DNA of 64,000 nt from assembly GCA_963745955.1 (NCBI GenBank), contig CAVUZI010000011.1, positions 496,001-560,000 of the forward strand, written 5' to 3'. Positions within the stretch are counted from its first letter, which is position 1, and the number at the start of each line of letters is the position of its first letter. This document shows, one piece after another, positions 50,049 through 59,254 of the stretch. The translations under genes were made by a program, and so were the position numbers. Under the pieces are notes generated by a model. It searched no databases. It was not told the DNA's origin and saw only the letters and a program-made list of their open reading frames with translations. This stretch comes from Bog-756 sp963745955 (lineage in GTDB: Bacteria; Actinomycetota; Acidimicrobiia; Acidimicrobiales; RAAP-2).

Positions 50049-52286
50049 TCATTGCGGAGCGAAGAATTCCGGGAGAGCACCGGCCCCGACGCTGGCCCCA
50101 TCGGTCTGTGCTTCCTGGAGGTGGCCGAGCTCCACCCAGTAGGGGAGGATGGCCGGTGCCAGGTAATCACCACCGACGCCGGGCTCCTGGTACTGGAAAT
50201 GGATCCCGTCCGACTCGCGCACCGGCACGCCGTTCAGATCCGCGGTGTACCGGCCACCGGGGCAGACGTAGGAGTTGAGGTCCTGGATGAAGACCTGGCT
50301 CGGGTGCTCGGCGGCCACCTGGCGGAGGAGGGAGTTGTAGGCATCCTGGCGGGCGGAGCTGTCCTCCGGCCACGGTTCCCCGTCGAGCTGTTCGCCGGTG
50401 CTCTGGCACGGTTTGGTCATGAGTACCATGAGGGCGCCCCCGGCCGTGGCAATCCGAACGGCCTTCTCCAATTGGCTCTTCACGTAGGCGGCGAACGCCG
50501 GATCGAGGATGTTGGTCATGTGGCCCTCGAACTCGCGGTCGAGCACCTCGCCGCCGCCGGCCAGGAAGGCCACGACGTTGGGCTTCAGCTGACGGACCCA
50601 GTCGGCCCAGGCCGCCGTCCACTCCTGACACGGGACGTCCTGTCGGGGACCGAAGGCGCCTCCCGGAGGGCAATTGCCCTGCTGCGGGTAGGGCGTGCAC
50701 GGCTTCCCGACGACGAACGTGGTGTTGCCCTGGATGCCCGTCGTCCCCTGGGCGACGCCACACCCCAGGATCCCCTCGTTGAGAAGGTACAGGTGGTCGT
50801 ACTTCCCGGGATCCGCCCGCGCTGCGGCCCCGAGCCCGATCCCGAGCGTCAGCGCCTCGGAGTCACCGACGAGGAGGACCCGGACCGGGGTGTGCCGGTA
50901 CGCCACCGGAATGGCGGTGTCGATCGGGGCGGCAGGCACACCCCCCAGGGCCACTGAGCCCCCGGCGTACGTCTCGGTTGCCGGCATCGTGGCCAGGACG
51001 ATGGCCACCACCACCACTGCGGCCGCCGGGACGGTCAGGATCCGTACCCGGAACGAGGTGAAGAAGGTTCCCTGCCGGATGGGACGTTCGACGAAGAAGA
51101 ACGACGCCGATGCCACCGCCAGCGTGGGGACGACCCGCACGGCGAACAGGGGCCACCCGGTGAGTCCCGTCCGGGCATGGTTGATGAAGATGAACAGCGG
51201 GAAGTGCCAGAGATACGTGGAATAGGAGATCCGCCCCACATAGGTGAAGACGGTGAACGACAGCACCTTGGCCACCGGCGAGGACTGGGCACACGACACG
51301 CTGAGAAGCACGGCGGACGCGGCGATGGCGGCGAGAAGGAACCCGCCGCGGTAGGCGAAGGCCTGGTCGGAGTGGACCGTGATGCACAAGACGGCGGTGA
51401 CGGCGATGCCGACGACACCGATGGCGGTCAGCAGAAAGCGGGCCCTGCGCGTGCGAGCCTGCCAGTCCTGCTCCGCACCCTTGCGCCGACGATCGGCCCA
51501 CATGGCCAGGCCCACCGCCAACGACGCTCCGACCAGCACCGACTGGGCATGGGTGTCGGTACCGAAGTAGACACGGGTCACGTCCATCGGGTTGTAGACG
51601 AGCGCCATCTCCAGCGCCGAGAGAAACGCCCCGACGATGCAGACGATCAACAGGACCCGCAACGACCGCCAGATCTTGAAGATGCCCAGGACCACCAGCG
51701 GCCACACGACGTAGAACTGCTCCTCCAGGGACAGTGACCACATGTGGATCAGGGGCGAGGTGAGGGCGGTCTGGTCGAAATAGTTGTCGCCGGCCGCGAT
51801 GAAGTGCCAGTTGGCGAAGTAGAAGAGGGCGGAGAGAGCATCGCCCCGGAGCGTCGCATAGGTGCCTGCGGGCACGAACAGGCCGTAGATGATGGCCACG
51901 CCGATGAGCATGACGAACAGGGCGGGGAGCAGGCGCCGAGCCCGACGGGCCCAGAAGATCTTCAGCTTGACGGTGCCGCTCTTCCGCCACTCGACGATCA
52001 ACAACGAGGTGATCAGGAACCCTGACAGGGCGAAGAAGCTGTCGAGAAGGTAGAAGCCACCGGCCGTCAGGTAGACCTCTGCGTGGACGCCCAGGATTCC
52101 GATCATGGCCACGCCCCTGATGCCGTCAAGAGCGGGTAGGTAGGAGAGCGTCGTCCCCTGCTTCGGTGCATCCGGAGAGACTTGTTGGCTCATGGCCTCA
52201 CGGCCCGCATCCGCCGTCCCACCCGGCCTCTTCGGGCGTGATTCGGCACGATCAGGAACCTCCGCTGTCTCCGCAAAGCGGTCCAC
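50049..52286 (-). CDS. Acyltransferase family 3 (OafA/YrhL-like) with SGNH domain
   Basis: A 745-residue paralogue of the neighbouring acyltransferase. LSYLPALDGIRGVAMIGILG, FFALSGFLITSLLI, ARRARRLLPALFVML, WSLSLEEQFYVVWP and STYLWHFPLFIFI mark the membrane domain. The SGNH domain has VLLVGDSEALTLG and a late SDGIHFQYQEPGVGG. It has extra Cys-containing insertions (GCGVAQGTTG, CTPYPQQGNC) that the paralogue lacks. The GTG at 52286 follows GAGGGG at six bases; an ATG at 52193 (MSQQVSPDAP) is an alternative start. It probably acylates a surface glycan different from that of its neighbour. Confidence 0.92.
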   Translation of the reverse strand: MDRFAETAEVPDRAESRPKRPGGTADAGREAMSQQVSPDAPKQGTTLSYLPALDGIRGVAMIGILGVHAEVYLTAGGFYLLDSFFALSGFLITSLLIVEWRKSGTVKLKIFWARRARRLLPALFVMLIGVAIIYGLFVPAGTYATLRGDALSALFYFANWHFIAAGDNYFDQTALTSPLIHMWSLSLEEQFYVVWPLVVLGIFKIWRSLRVLLIVCIVGAFLSALEMALVYNPMDVTRVYFGTDTHAQSVLVGASLAVGLAMWADRRRKGAEQDWQARTRRARFLLTAIGVVGIAVTAVLCITVHSDQAFAYRGGFLLAAIAASAVLLSVSCAQSSPVAKVLSFTVFTYVGRISYSTYLWHFPLFIFINHARTGLTGWPLFAVRVVPTLAVASASFFFVERPIRQGTFFTSFRVRILTVPAAAVVVVAIVLATMPATETYAGGSVALGGVPAAPIDTAIPVAYRHTPVRVLLVGDSEALTLGIGLGAAARADPGKYDHLYLLNEGILGCGVAQGTTGIQGNTTFVVGKPCTPYPQQGNCPPGGAFGPRQDVPCQEWTAAWADWVRQLKPNVVAFLAGGGEVLDREFEGHMTNILDPAFAAYVKSQLEKAVRIATAGGALMVLMTKPCQSTGEQLDGEPWPEDSSARQDAYNSLLRQVAAEHPSQVFIQDLNSYVCPGGRYTADLNGVPVRESDGIHFQYQEPGVGGDYLAPAILPYWVELGHLQEAQTDGASVGAGALPEFFAPQ

Positions 52287-52467
52287 GGACCACCCCTCGG
52301 GCGTGGTTCAGTGGCCTTGGCCGACACAACGTATCCTACGGCCGTCCGGGGGGTCTGACGGGCCACACGGCGGTCTGACGGGTCCGCCGGGGACCGGCCG
52401 GCGCCGGGTTCAGCCGGGAATCAGACCCGCGGTCCCGGTGCCGCACCGCCCACACGAGACTGCCCGG

Positions 52468-53286
52468 TCACGGGTCGGTGACGGCCGGGCTCGAGACCAC
52501 CGAGGGGAAGGCCGGTGACCGCTTGGCCAGAAACGACGCCACACCTTCGCGCCCGTCGGGTCCGCCGGCGGCGGCCCGCATGGCCAGCGTCTCTCGCCGC
52601 ATAGCCGTCTCGGGTGCCGGTATCGCCTGCTCGCGGAGCAGGTGCTTGGCCGCCGCCAACGCCGTCCGGCTCCCCCGGGCGAGGCGCCGGACGACGCCCT
52701 CGACCGCCTCACCGAGGGCGTCGTCGGGGTGGATCTCCATCACCAGGCCCATCGCCTGCGCCTCGGCCGCGGTGAGTACCGGATTGAGCAGGGCCAGGTA
52801 CAGGGCCCGGTGCAGCCCGATCGACGCGGCCAACAAGCTGCTGCCTCCGTCGGGTGTCAATCCGACCTTCGTGTAGGCCAGAGTGAACCGTGCCGACTCG
52901 GCGGCCAGCACGATGTCCGCCGCGGCGGCGAGCGGGACGGCGGCGCCCGCCGCCATACCCCGCACGACGGCGACGACGATGGCGTCGAGCCGGGTCAGCT
53001 CGCTGACGACGCGGTGGAGGGCTTCGGCGAGATCGTCGACGTAGGCACCGGGGTCCGGTGCACGTTCGAACGCTCCCAGATCACCACCCACGCTGAACAC
53101 TGGTCCGCGGGCTGACAGCACGACGACCCCGACCTCGGCGGCCCGTGCCCCGTTGACCGCTTGGGCGAGGGCGGCCACGCTCTCGGCGGAGAAGGAGTTG
53201 CCGTTGTCAGGATCGTCCAGGGTGATCCAGGCCACACCGTCGCGCACCTCCAGGTCAACGGGTGATCGGCGTTCTGTCAGGGACAC
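52468..53286 (-). CDS. Enoyl-CoA hydratase/isomerase family protein
   Basis: A 272-residue crotonase-fold protein from GTG 53286, preceded by GGAGAG. Oxyanion-hole segments are FSVGGDLGAFE and RGMAAGAAVPLAAAADIV. SARFTLAYTKVGLTPDGGSSLL follows, where Asp in TPDGG is the acid found in PaaG/isomerase-type members rather than the hydratase Glu pair. A classic crotonase is therefore less likely than an isomerase-type member. It could act in fatty or aromatic acid degradation. It is flanked by unrelated genes and is not near the Ccr cluster. Confidence 0.88.
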   Translation of the reverse strand: MSLTERRSPVDLEVRDGVAWITLDDPDNGNSFSAESVAALAQAVNGARAAEVGVVVLSARGPVFSVGGDLGAFERAPDPGAYVDDLAEALHRVVSELTRLDAIVVAVVRGMAAGAAVPLAAAADIVLAAESARFTLAYTKVGLTPDGGSSLLAASIGLHRALYLALLNPVLTAAEAQAMGLVMEIHPDDALGEAVEGVVRRLARGSRTALAAAKHLLREQAIPAPETAMRRETLAMRAAAGGPDGREGVASFLAKRSPAFPSVVSSPAVTDP

Positions 53287-53420
53287 GTCGCGCTCTCCTC
53301 TTCGTCTCGTCTTGCCGCCCGCCAGGCGAGCATCCCATGCTCCGGTCGATGCTGTACAGCGCACCGGATCCCTGCCCGTCGCGGGTCAGGTGGGCGGCTC
53401 CGCACGGCCGGCGGGATCGA

Positions 53421-55029
53421 TCATGTCGATGCCGCCCTGGCCGGCAGGCGGTCGAAGTACCGCCCGAGCACATAGCTGGGCACGGCGGCGATGGCGATGA
53501 TGACCAGCGCGAATGGTGCCGCCTGGCCGTAGGAGAGGTTCTGCTGGTAGGCCCAGAACTGGGTGGAGAGGGTCTGCACGCCGGTGGGCACGAGAATGAG
53601 GGTCGCGGTGAGCTCGGTGACGGCGGCCAGGAAGACCAGCGAGAAGGCGGCGGCCAGGCCGGGCCCGATGAGTGGGAGGGTCACCCGGCGGAGGACGGCG
53701 AGCCGGGTCAGGCCGAGCGATCGTGCGACCTCTTCGAGACCGACCGGCGCGTGGGCGACGGATGCCTTGACCCCGACAAGGGCCAAGGGGAAGAACAAGA
53801 TGGCGTAGGCCAGGATGAGCAGCGGAGCGCTCTGGGAGAGGAATGAGTCGGCGTACCGTTCGGTGAAATAGCTCAAGGCGAAGGCGATGACGATGCCGGG
53901 CATGGCCAGGACCAGGTACGTACTGCGTTCGAGCATGTGCACCGAACGACCCGGATTGCGGACGGCCAACAGGGCGACCGGCAGGGCCATCAGCGTGGCC
54001 AGCGCGGCTGCCGTGCCGCTGTAGAGGGCGGTGTGCCAGGTGGCGCTGACGATGCTGACGCCGGTGAGCGCGTGGGCTCCACCCTCGAATGTCCAGTAGA
54101 CACAGGACCCGACCGGGACACCGAGGGCAAGCCCGACCAGCGCGAAGAAGCCGAAGCAGGACCGGGACGGTGGCCTTGCCCAGTCGGTGACGTTGGGTCA
54201 CCCGCTGGACCTGGGGGCCGAGGCGCGAGATCCGCCCTTTGTCCCGGGTCATGGCCTCGGCTCCGAGCACGACCAGACCCAGGAGGACCAGGACGAAGAC
54301 CAGGGCGCAGCTGGCCGGGACGTTGAACAACTCCTGGAACTCGGTGAAGATCTCGGTGGTGAAGGTCGGATAGCCGAGGATCTCGAACGCGCCGTACTCG
54401 GCCAACATCACCAAGGCGACGAGGAGGCAGCCGCCGAGGATGGCGCTCCGGGCCTGTCGGACGGTGATCCGGAAGAAGGTGCTCAACCGACCGCTGCCGA
54501 GGCTGCGGGCCACGTCCTCCTGGTCCGGATCGGCGCCGCGCAGGCTGGCGGCCACCGGCAGGTACACCAGCGGATAGACGGCGAGCGTCATGACCAGCAC
54601 CGCGCCCCGGAAGCCGTGGACCCAGGTCGACAGCGACGCCCACCCGAAGCTGACCACGAAGTCCGGGATGGCGAAGGGGACCACCACCAACACCGCCCAG
54701 ATCCGCCGTCCGGGCAGATCGGTCCGCTCCACGCACCACGCGGCCAGGGTTCCGATGACGGCGCACAGCACGGTGACGACCACGGTGAGCCGGATGGTGT
54801 TCCACAGCAGCGTGCCGGTGAGCGGCCGGAAGATCAGGTGGACGACGGTGGACAGCCCCGCCCCGCTGGCTTCGATGACCAGGAAGACCAGCGGGACCAG
54901 CAGGACGATGGCCACGGCCGTGCTGGCCACGAGGAGGATCCTCGGCCGGCGGGCGCTGCGGGCGGGGACCGGGGTACCGGTCGTCGGGGGAGGTTCCGGG
55001 CCGGCCACGGTCGTCGGGTAGGCCGTCAC
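53421..55029 (-). pseudogene. Iron(III)-type ABC transporter permease (FbpB-like), broken by one +1 frameshift
   Basis: The first half, from GTG 55029, has one complete BPD permease domain (FVVSFGWASLSTWVHGFRGA, EDVARSLGSGRLSTFFRITV with the EAA loop). The second domain is in the next frame, ending at 53421 (LEEVARSLGLTRLAVLRRVTLPLIGPG, second EAA loop). Removing one C from the CCC near 54169 joins them (TVRSCFGFFALVGLALG). The full protein, about 535 residues with twelve helices, is a typical FbpB/SfuB-like double permease. It forms an importer with the adjacent binding protein and ATPase. Confidence 0.88.
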
Positions 55030-55075
55030 CGGGTGACCGCTCTCATCCCGGGCCGGAGCGCAACCGGGACGGGCA

Positions 55076-56141
55076 TCAGAGCAGCCCCGCCTGCTTCAGG
55101 AGGGAGATCGCCGTCGGCGCCGTCACCCAGCTCCGCGATGGTGATGGCATTCGGCTGCAGCTGGTCGAACGGGGTCTCGGGTTGTGAGGTGGTCACCCCC
55201 GAGGCGATCGGGTATTCGAAGCTGATCGAGTGGGCGATGATCTCCTGGCCCTGCTTCGAGGTGAGGTAGGCCAGGAACTTCTGCGCGGCAGCCTGATGTG
55301 TGCTCGACTTGAGCACCGCCGCCGGCGAGATGTCGAGCACGTAGCCGGGGTCACGGGGGGCGAAGTAGGTGATGTCGGAGTGCATGTTCGACGCGCCGAT
55401 CTCGGCTCGCAGGCGGTACCAGTAGTACTGGTTGACCACGCCGAAGGCCACCGCTCCCCGATTGACCTCCTCGGCGACGGTCTCGTTGTCGGGATAGGTG
55501 TTGCCCCCGGCGTTGGCCTTGATCCCGTCGAGCCACTTCAGTGTCGCCGCTTGGCCGTAGGTGCGATCGACCGAGGTCACGATGGGCTGGAAGTCGGTCT
55601 CACCGGGTGCGAGGGCCAGCTTTCCTCGGTAACGGGGGTCGGCCAACTGGAGCACCGATGTGGGGAGCTGGGCCTTGGTGATCAGGGTGGGGTTGTAGAT
55701 GAGCACGCTCACCCGGGCCGAGACGCCCACCCACTCGCCGTCGGGCGAGTTGTACTCGCTCGGCGTCTGGGCCAGGGTCGAAGGGTTGACCTTGGCCAGC
55801 AGTCCCTTGCCGGCCAGATACTGGATGGCCGGGGTGTTCTCGGTGTAGATCACATCGGCCGGCGACCGGCTCCCCTCGGTCACGATCTCGTCGGCCAGGG
55901 TGTCCTCGTCGTCGCTGCGGATGTTGACCGTGATACCCGTGGCCTTCTCGAATCCGGCCACCAGCGATTCGGTGGTCTGGACGTGCTGGCCGTTGTAGAG
56001 GGTGATGGACTGGGCCGAACCCGACGAGCCGCCACATGCCGCCAACAGGCCACCCGCCAGGCAGAGGGCGGCCAGGCCAGAGAGCGGGCGCCGGCATCGA
56101 AACGGCCGAAACCCCGTCCAGCCGTTGGTCGATGTGCCCAC
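55076..56141 (-). pseudogene. Iron(III)-type ABC transporter substrate-binding lipoprotein, broken by one +1 frameshift near its end
   Basis: From GTG 56141 a lipoprotein signal (LAALCLAGGLLAAC) leads into an FbpA-type binding protein: ITLYNGQHVQTTESLV, PADVIYTENTPAIQYLA, VGVSARVSVLIYNP, GVVNQYYWYRLRAE and FLAYLTSKQGQEII. Tyr pairs such as NQYYWYR are typical iron ligands. The last residues are frame-shifted; deleting one G near 55117 restores GADAISLLKQAGLL and the TGA at 55076. Unrepaired, the frame runs to 55026. It is probably leaderless under an iron-box-like promoter. Confidence 0.88.
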
Positions 56142-56147
56142 GCAGTA

Positions 56148-56177
56148 TTATTAGGCGTCCCTAACTTCGATTGTCAA
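56148..56177 (-). promoter_or_regulatory. Promoter of the iron-binding protein gene
   Basis: On the minus strand TTGACA (56172-56177), an 18-base spacer and TAATAA (56148-56153) form a near-consensus promoter. The GTG start at 56141 lies six bases beyond the -10 box, so the transcript is probably leaderless. Confidence 0.7.
56151..56164. promoter_or_regulatory. Iron-box-like palindrome in the promoter spacer
   Basis: TTAGG-N4-CCTAA (written on the plus strand as TTAGGCGTCCCTAA) is a perfect 5+4+5 inverted repeat in the spacer and -10 edge of the promoter above. It resembles half of the DtxR/IdeR box (TTAGGTTAGSCTAACCTAA), consistent with iron-dependent repression of the importer. It could also be bound by another metalloregulator. 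Confidence 0.5.
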
Positions 56178-56184
56178 GTGGGCC

Positions 56185-57330
56185 TTAGACCCCGGCGGGG
56201 TGCGCGGCGTCCCCGGTCTGCGAGCGGGAGGCCCCACCTGCCGGCCAGACCACCGCGGAGCCGCGGGTGGTGAGCTCGACTTCCGTGTTCTCGGCCACCA
56301 CCAGCTCTCCCTCCGCCCGCACGCTGATCAGATCGGAGCCGGGCAGGGAGAGCGGGCTGAAGGTGATCACGGTGTCGTGCCCGTGGAATTGCGTTCGCAG
56401 CGCCACGGCCCGGAGCCCGGAGCCCGTCACGGTGGTCGAGATGGCCAACTGTTCGGGCCGCACCAGGGCCACCACCGGTCCCGAGATCCCGCCTGTTCCC
56501 GAGTCCGATCGCAGGGTCATGGGTCCGAACGGGGTGTCGACCCGGTCGCCCTCCACGGTGGCAGGCACGAGATTGGCGTTGCCGAGGAACCGCGCCATGG
56601 CCGGGTCGACCGGATGGTCGTAGAGCTGCTGGGGTGTCCCGTACTGCCTGATCACCCCGTCCCGGATCACAGCCACCCGGTCAGCTATCGACAGGGCCTC
56701 ATCCTGATCGTGCGTCACCAGCACCGCGGTGATCCCTCCCGCCCGCAAGACGTCCTGGACATCGGACCGCACACTGGAGCGGAGGCTGGCATCGAGGGAC
56801 GAGAAGGGCTCGTCCAGCAGGACCAGGGCCGGTCGGATGGCCAGCGCTCGGGCCAGCGCGACCCGCTGCTGTTGGCCACCGGAGAGCTGGTGAGGATAGC
56901 GATCACCCAGCCCGGCCAGGCCGACCATCTCCAACAGTTCTGAGATGTTGCTCCCCGATCTCCGCCTGGCGGCACGCGGCACGCCGAACGAGACGTTGGC
57001 GGCCACCGTGAGATGGGGGAAGAGCGATCCTTCCTGGGGGACGTACCCGATTCCCCGCTGCTCGGGGGGCAGGGCGACGTGGGCGTCCTCCACGAGCCGA
57101 CCGCCCAGGACCACGGTGCCTCGATCGGACCGCTCGAATCCGGCCGTCACCCGCAACAGCGTGGTCTTGCCGCTCCCGGACGGTCCCAGGATGGCGGTCA
57201 GAGAGCCCTCGGGCACCTCGAGGTCGATTCCGGTCAGTACCTCCTGTGATCCGAACGACTTGTAGACGCCTGTGATCTCCAGGCCGGATGCGGCCGTGGA
57301 TCCCTCCGCAGTGGGGGCCGGTCGGACCAT
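56185..57330 (-). CDS. Iron(III)-type ABC transporter ATP-binding protein (FbpC-like)
   Basis: A 381-residue ATPase from ATG 57330. Walker A is GPSGSGKTT, the Q-loop is VPQEGSLFPHLTV, the signature is LSGGQQQRVALARALA, Walker B is LVLLDEPFSSLD and the H-loop is VLVTHDQDEA. The C-terminal region (VALVRPEQLAI, FHGHDTVITFS) is the TOBE-like regulatory domain of FbpC-type importers. Transcription order is ATPase, binding protein, permease, with an internal promoter before the binding protein. The system probably imports ferric iron or a related cation. Confidence 0.93.
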   Translation of the reverse strand: MVRPAPTAEGSTAASGLEITGVYKSFGSQEVLTGIDLEVPEGSLTAILGPSGSGKTTLLRVTAGFERSDRGTVVLGGRLVEDAHVALPPEQRGIGYVPQEGSLFPHLTVAANVSFGVPRAARRRSGSNISELLEMVGLAGLGDRYPHQLSGGQQQRVALARALAIRPALVLLDEPFSSLDASLRSSVRSDVQDVLRAGGITAVLVTHDQDEALSIADRVAVIRDGVIRQYGTPQQLYDHPVDPAMARFLGNANLVPATVEGDRVDTPFGPMTLRSDSGTGGISGPVVALVRPEQLAISTTVTGSGLRAVALRTQFHGHDTVITFSPLSLPGSDLISVRAEGELVVAENTEVELTTRGSAVVWPAGGASRSQTGDAAHPAGV

Positions 57331-57641
57331 GGTCCGAGGATAGGGCGATTTCGGTGGGTGCCCGTCGGACCGGCTGGACACCCGCCCCGTCGGACCCCCG
57401 AGGCCCAGGCAGGAACGGAGCCGAAAAACACCAATTTTGAGGATGGTGCCTGGCTCCGAAAGAGGCGCATGCTGGACCCAGCGGATGGGCAGGACACCAG
57501 GGGGGAGTTTGGCGGTCTGTCCAACCACTCGACGACCCCCGGTTAGGCCTCTTCCCGGGGGTCGTTGCGTTGTGCGGGTCCGGGTGCCCGACCGTGATGC
57601 CGCTTCTGGACGTCGCCGAGGGATGAGCCGGCGGGCGCCGG
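57331..57641. other. Non-coding stretch upstream of the iron ABC ATPase gene with a hairpin
   Basis: These 311 bases lie between the ATPase start and the cyclic-nucleotide-binding gene end. An AT-rich island holds a two-part hairpin: CGGAGCC (57416-57422) with GGCTCCG (57452-57458), and inside it CACCA (57429-57433) with TGGTG (57444-57448). It may be a terminator for the upstream gene or a leader element. No gene is supported. Confidence 0.5.
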
Positions 57642-58073
57642 CTAGCGGGCCTCGTCCTCGCCCAGATGGGCGGCCATCGCCGCCTTGAGCTGGTCGGCGA
57701 TCGCGGGTTGATCCTGGAGGAGCGTCGTGAACTCCTGACGACCGATCACATCGACGATGACATCGGTCCTCGCTACCACCGTTGCCGTCCGCCTTCGATC
57801 GCTGAGAAGCGCGATCTCGCCGAAACACGATCCGGCGCTGCAGGTGTTCACCAGCTCGCCGTCGATGAGCACATCGACGGTGCCGTCCAGCACGACGATG
57901 AACTCGTGACCGATGCCGCCCTGGCGGGTCAGCTCACGGCCCTCGCGCAGCTCCAGCCGTGTGGCCAGGCTCGAGACGCGCTTCAGGTCCTTCTGCGAAA
58001 GCCCGGCGAACAGGGGAACTTCGGCCAGCAGCTCGTCCGTCGTTTTCAAGACCATCGGCCATCCTCCGTCCAT
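57642..58073 (-). CDS. Cyclic nucleotide-binding domain protein
   Basis: A 143-residue protein made of a single cNMP-binding domain: LLAEVPLFAGLSQKDLKRVSSLA, GHEFIVVLDGTVDVLIDGELV, the phosphate-binding cassette CSAGSCFGEIALLSDRRRTATVVA and a C-terminal helix. No HTH or catalytic domain follows, so it is a stand-alone sensor or adaptor rather than a Crp-type regulator. The conserved FGEIALL and R-TATV residues are intact, suggesting nucleotide binding. An ATG at 58055 (MVLKTTDELL) is an alternative start. Its partner is unknown. Confidence 0.88.
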   Translation of the reverse strand: MDGGWPMVLKTTDELLAEVPLFAGLSQKDLKRVSSLATRLELREGRELTRQGGIGHEFIVVLDGTVDVLIDGELVNTCSAGSCFGEIALLSDRRRTATVVARTDVIVDVIGRQEFTTLLQDQPAIADQLKAAMAAHLGEDEAR

Positions 58074-58152
58074 GGGTGGGCGAAGCCAGTCTGCCCCATC
58101 TGCGCCGGAAGTGCCCGGCCGTGTACTGCGGCGCCGGGAGTAGATCGTTTGT

Positions 58153-59254
58153 TCAGAGCATCCGACGGCGGGACGCTCGCCATACCCATCTCCCCGAAAC
58201 GAGCAGCGCGGCCAAGCAGAGCAGCACGAAGAGCGTGGTGCCGGCGATCCGAATCAGCCACTCGACCCCCGAGACGAAGCCACCGATCCCGTCGTGCCAC
58301 GCGTTCTCAAGTCCCGTCCTGGGCGGCTGGGGTGGGGTCGGCCGGTGACCGGCTTCCGCCAGTGACACCGTGAGGGTCCCGTAGGTGGTCTCGTTGTCGA
58401 GCACCGCGAGCTGGCCCTGGAGCTGTTCGAGCTGACTCTGAAGGGCGTCGAGCTGGCTCTGGACGGCCAGGATGTCACCGATCGAGGTCGCATGGCCCAT
58501 GATCGTGAGGTACTGCTGCCGGCTGGCCTGGAGCGCGGCGATACGGGCCTGAAGATCCACGTACCGCCCGGATGACGTCGGTAGAAGTCGTGGTGACCGA
58601 TGTGGCATGACCGATCCGCTGCACCTCCGACACCACCGCGCCGAAGGACGCCTCGGGAACCCGCAGGACGATGGTGCCCGACGATGGCGTCCCGGACCCT
58701 CCGTCGCCCACCTGGGCCTGACTGCTGGCGACGAATCCCCCTTTGCCCGCGGCCAGGTCGGAGAGCGTGGCCAGCACCGACTGCAACTTCCCGTCCCCTA
58801 CCGTCAGACTGATCGAACCGTTGGCCTCGACCCTGGCCGACTGGCCCACGGATCCGGGCGGGAGCGGTGGCACAGAGGTCGCCGGCGCACCACCGGCGGC
58901 ACCGGGCGGAGCAAACGGAGCTGCGCTCGGGTGAGCCGGCGCGGCCAAGCCCGACGATGAGGTCCCTCGTTCGGCTCCCGCCGAGCTCGCATCACTGGTG
59001 CCGGTCGGACCTGGCCTGGACGCCACCAGCGAGAGCGAGACCCCGCCCAGCACCATGATCACCACGGCGGCCACCAGAATCCTCCGACCGCGGGTGCCGC
59101 TGGTGAAGGCGGGCCGCGGGCGCCGTGTCCGAGTCCTCGGTTCGGCGGATCGGGATGCCACGAGAATCCCCTCGGCCGCACCTTCGGGGATCTCGATCAT
59201 CGCCGCAGCATCACCGATGATGCGGCTGAGGACTTCCTCGTCGACCATGGTCAC
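58153..59254 (-). pseudogene. DUF4349-type membrane protein coupled to a sigma factor, broken by one +1 frameshift
   Basis: From GTG 59254 the frame encodes a cytoplasmic segment (VDEEVLSRIIGDAAAMIEIPEGA), a transmembrane helix (RRILVAAVVIMVLGGVSLSL), a Ser/Pro/Ala linker and the first part of a DUF4349 domain (GGFVASSQAQVGDGGSG, TIVLRVPEASFGAVV). The rest is in the next frame, ending at 58153: a coiled coil (YVDLQARIAALQASRQQYL, LDALQSQLEQLQGQLAVL), DNETTYGTLTVSLAE and a last helix. Removing one G from GGG near 58567 joins them (DVIRRYVDLQ). Overlap with the sigma gene (GTGA) suggests an anti-sigma role. Confidence 0.82.

Noticed and set aside
24525..59254. Programmed +1 frameshifting as the explanation for the broken genes
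   Set aside because: The ten sites share no slippery codon, stop codon or stem-loop pattern, and affect unrelated genes. A single extra G/C in a run explains all of them.
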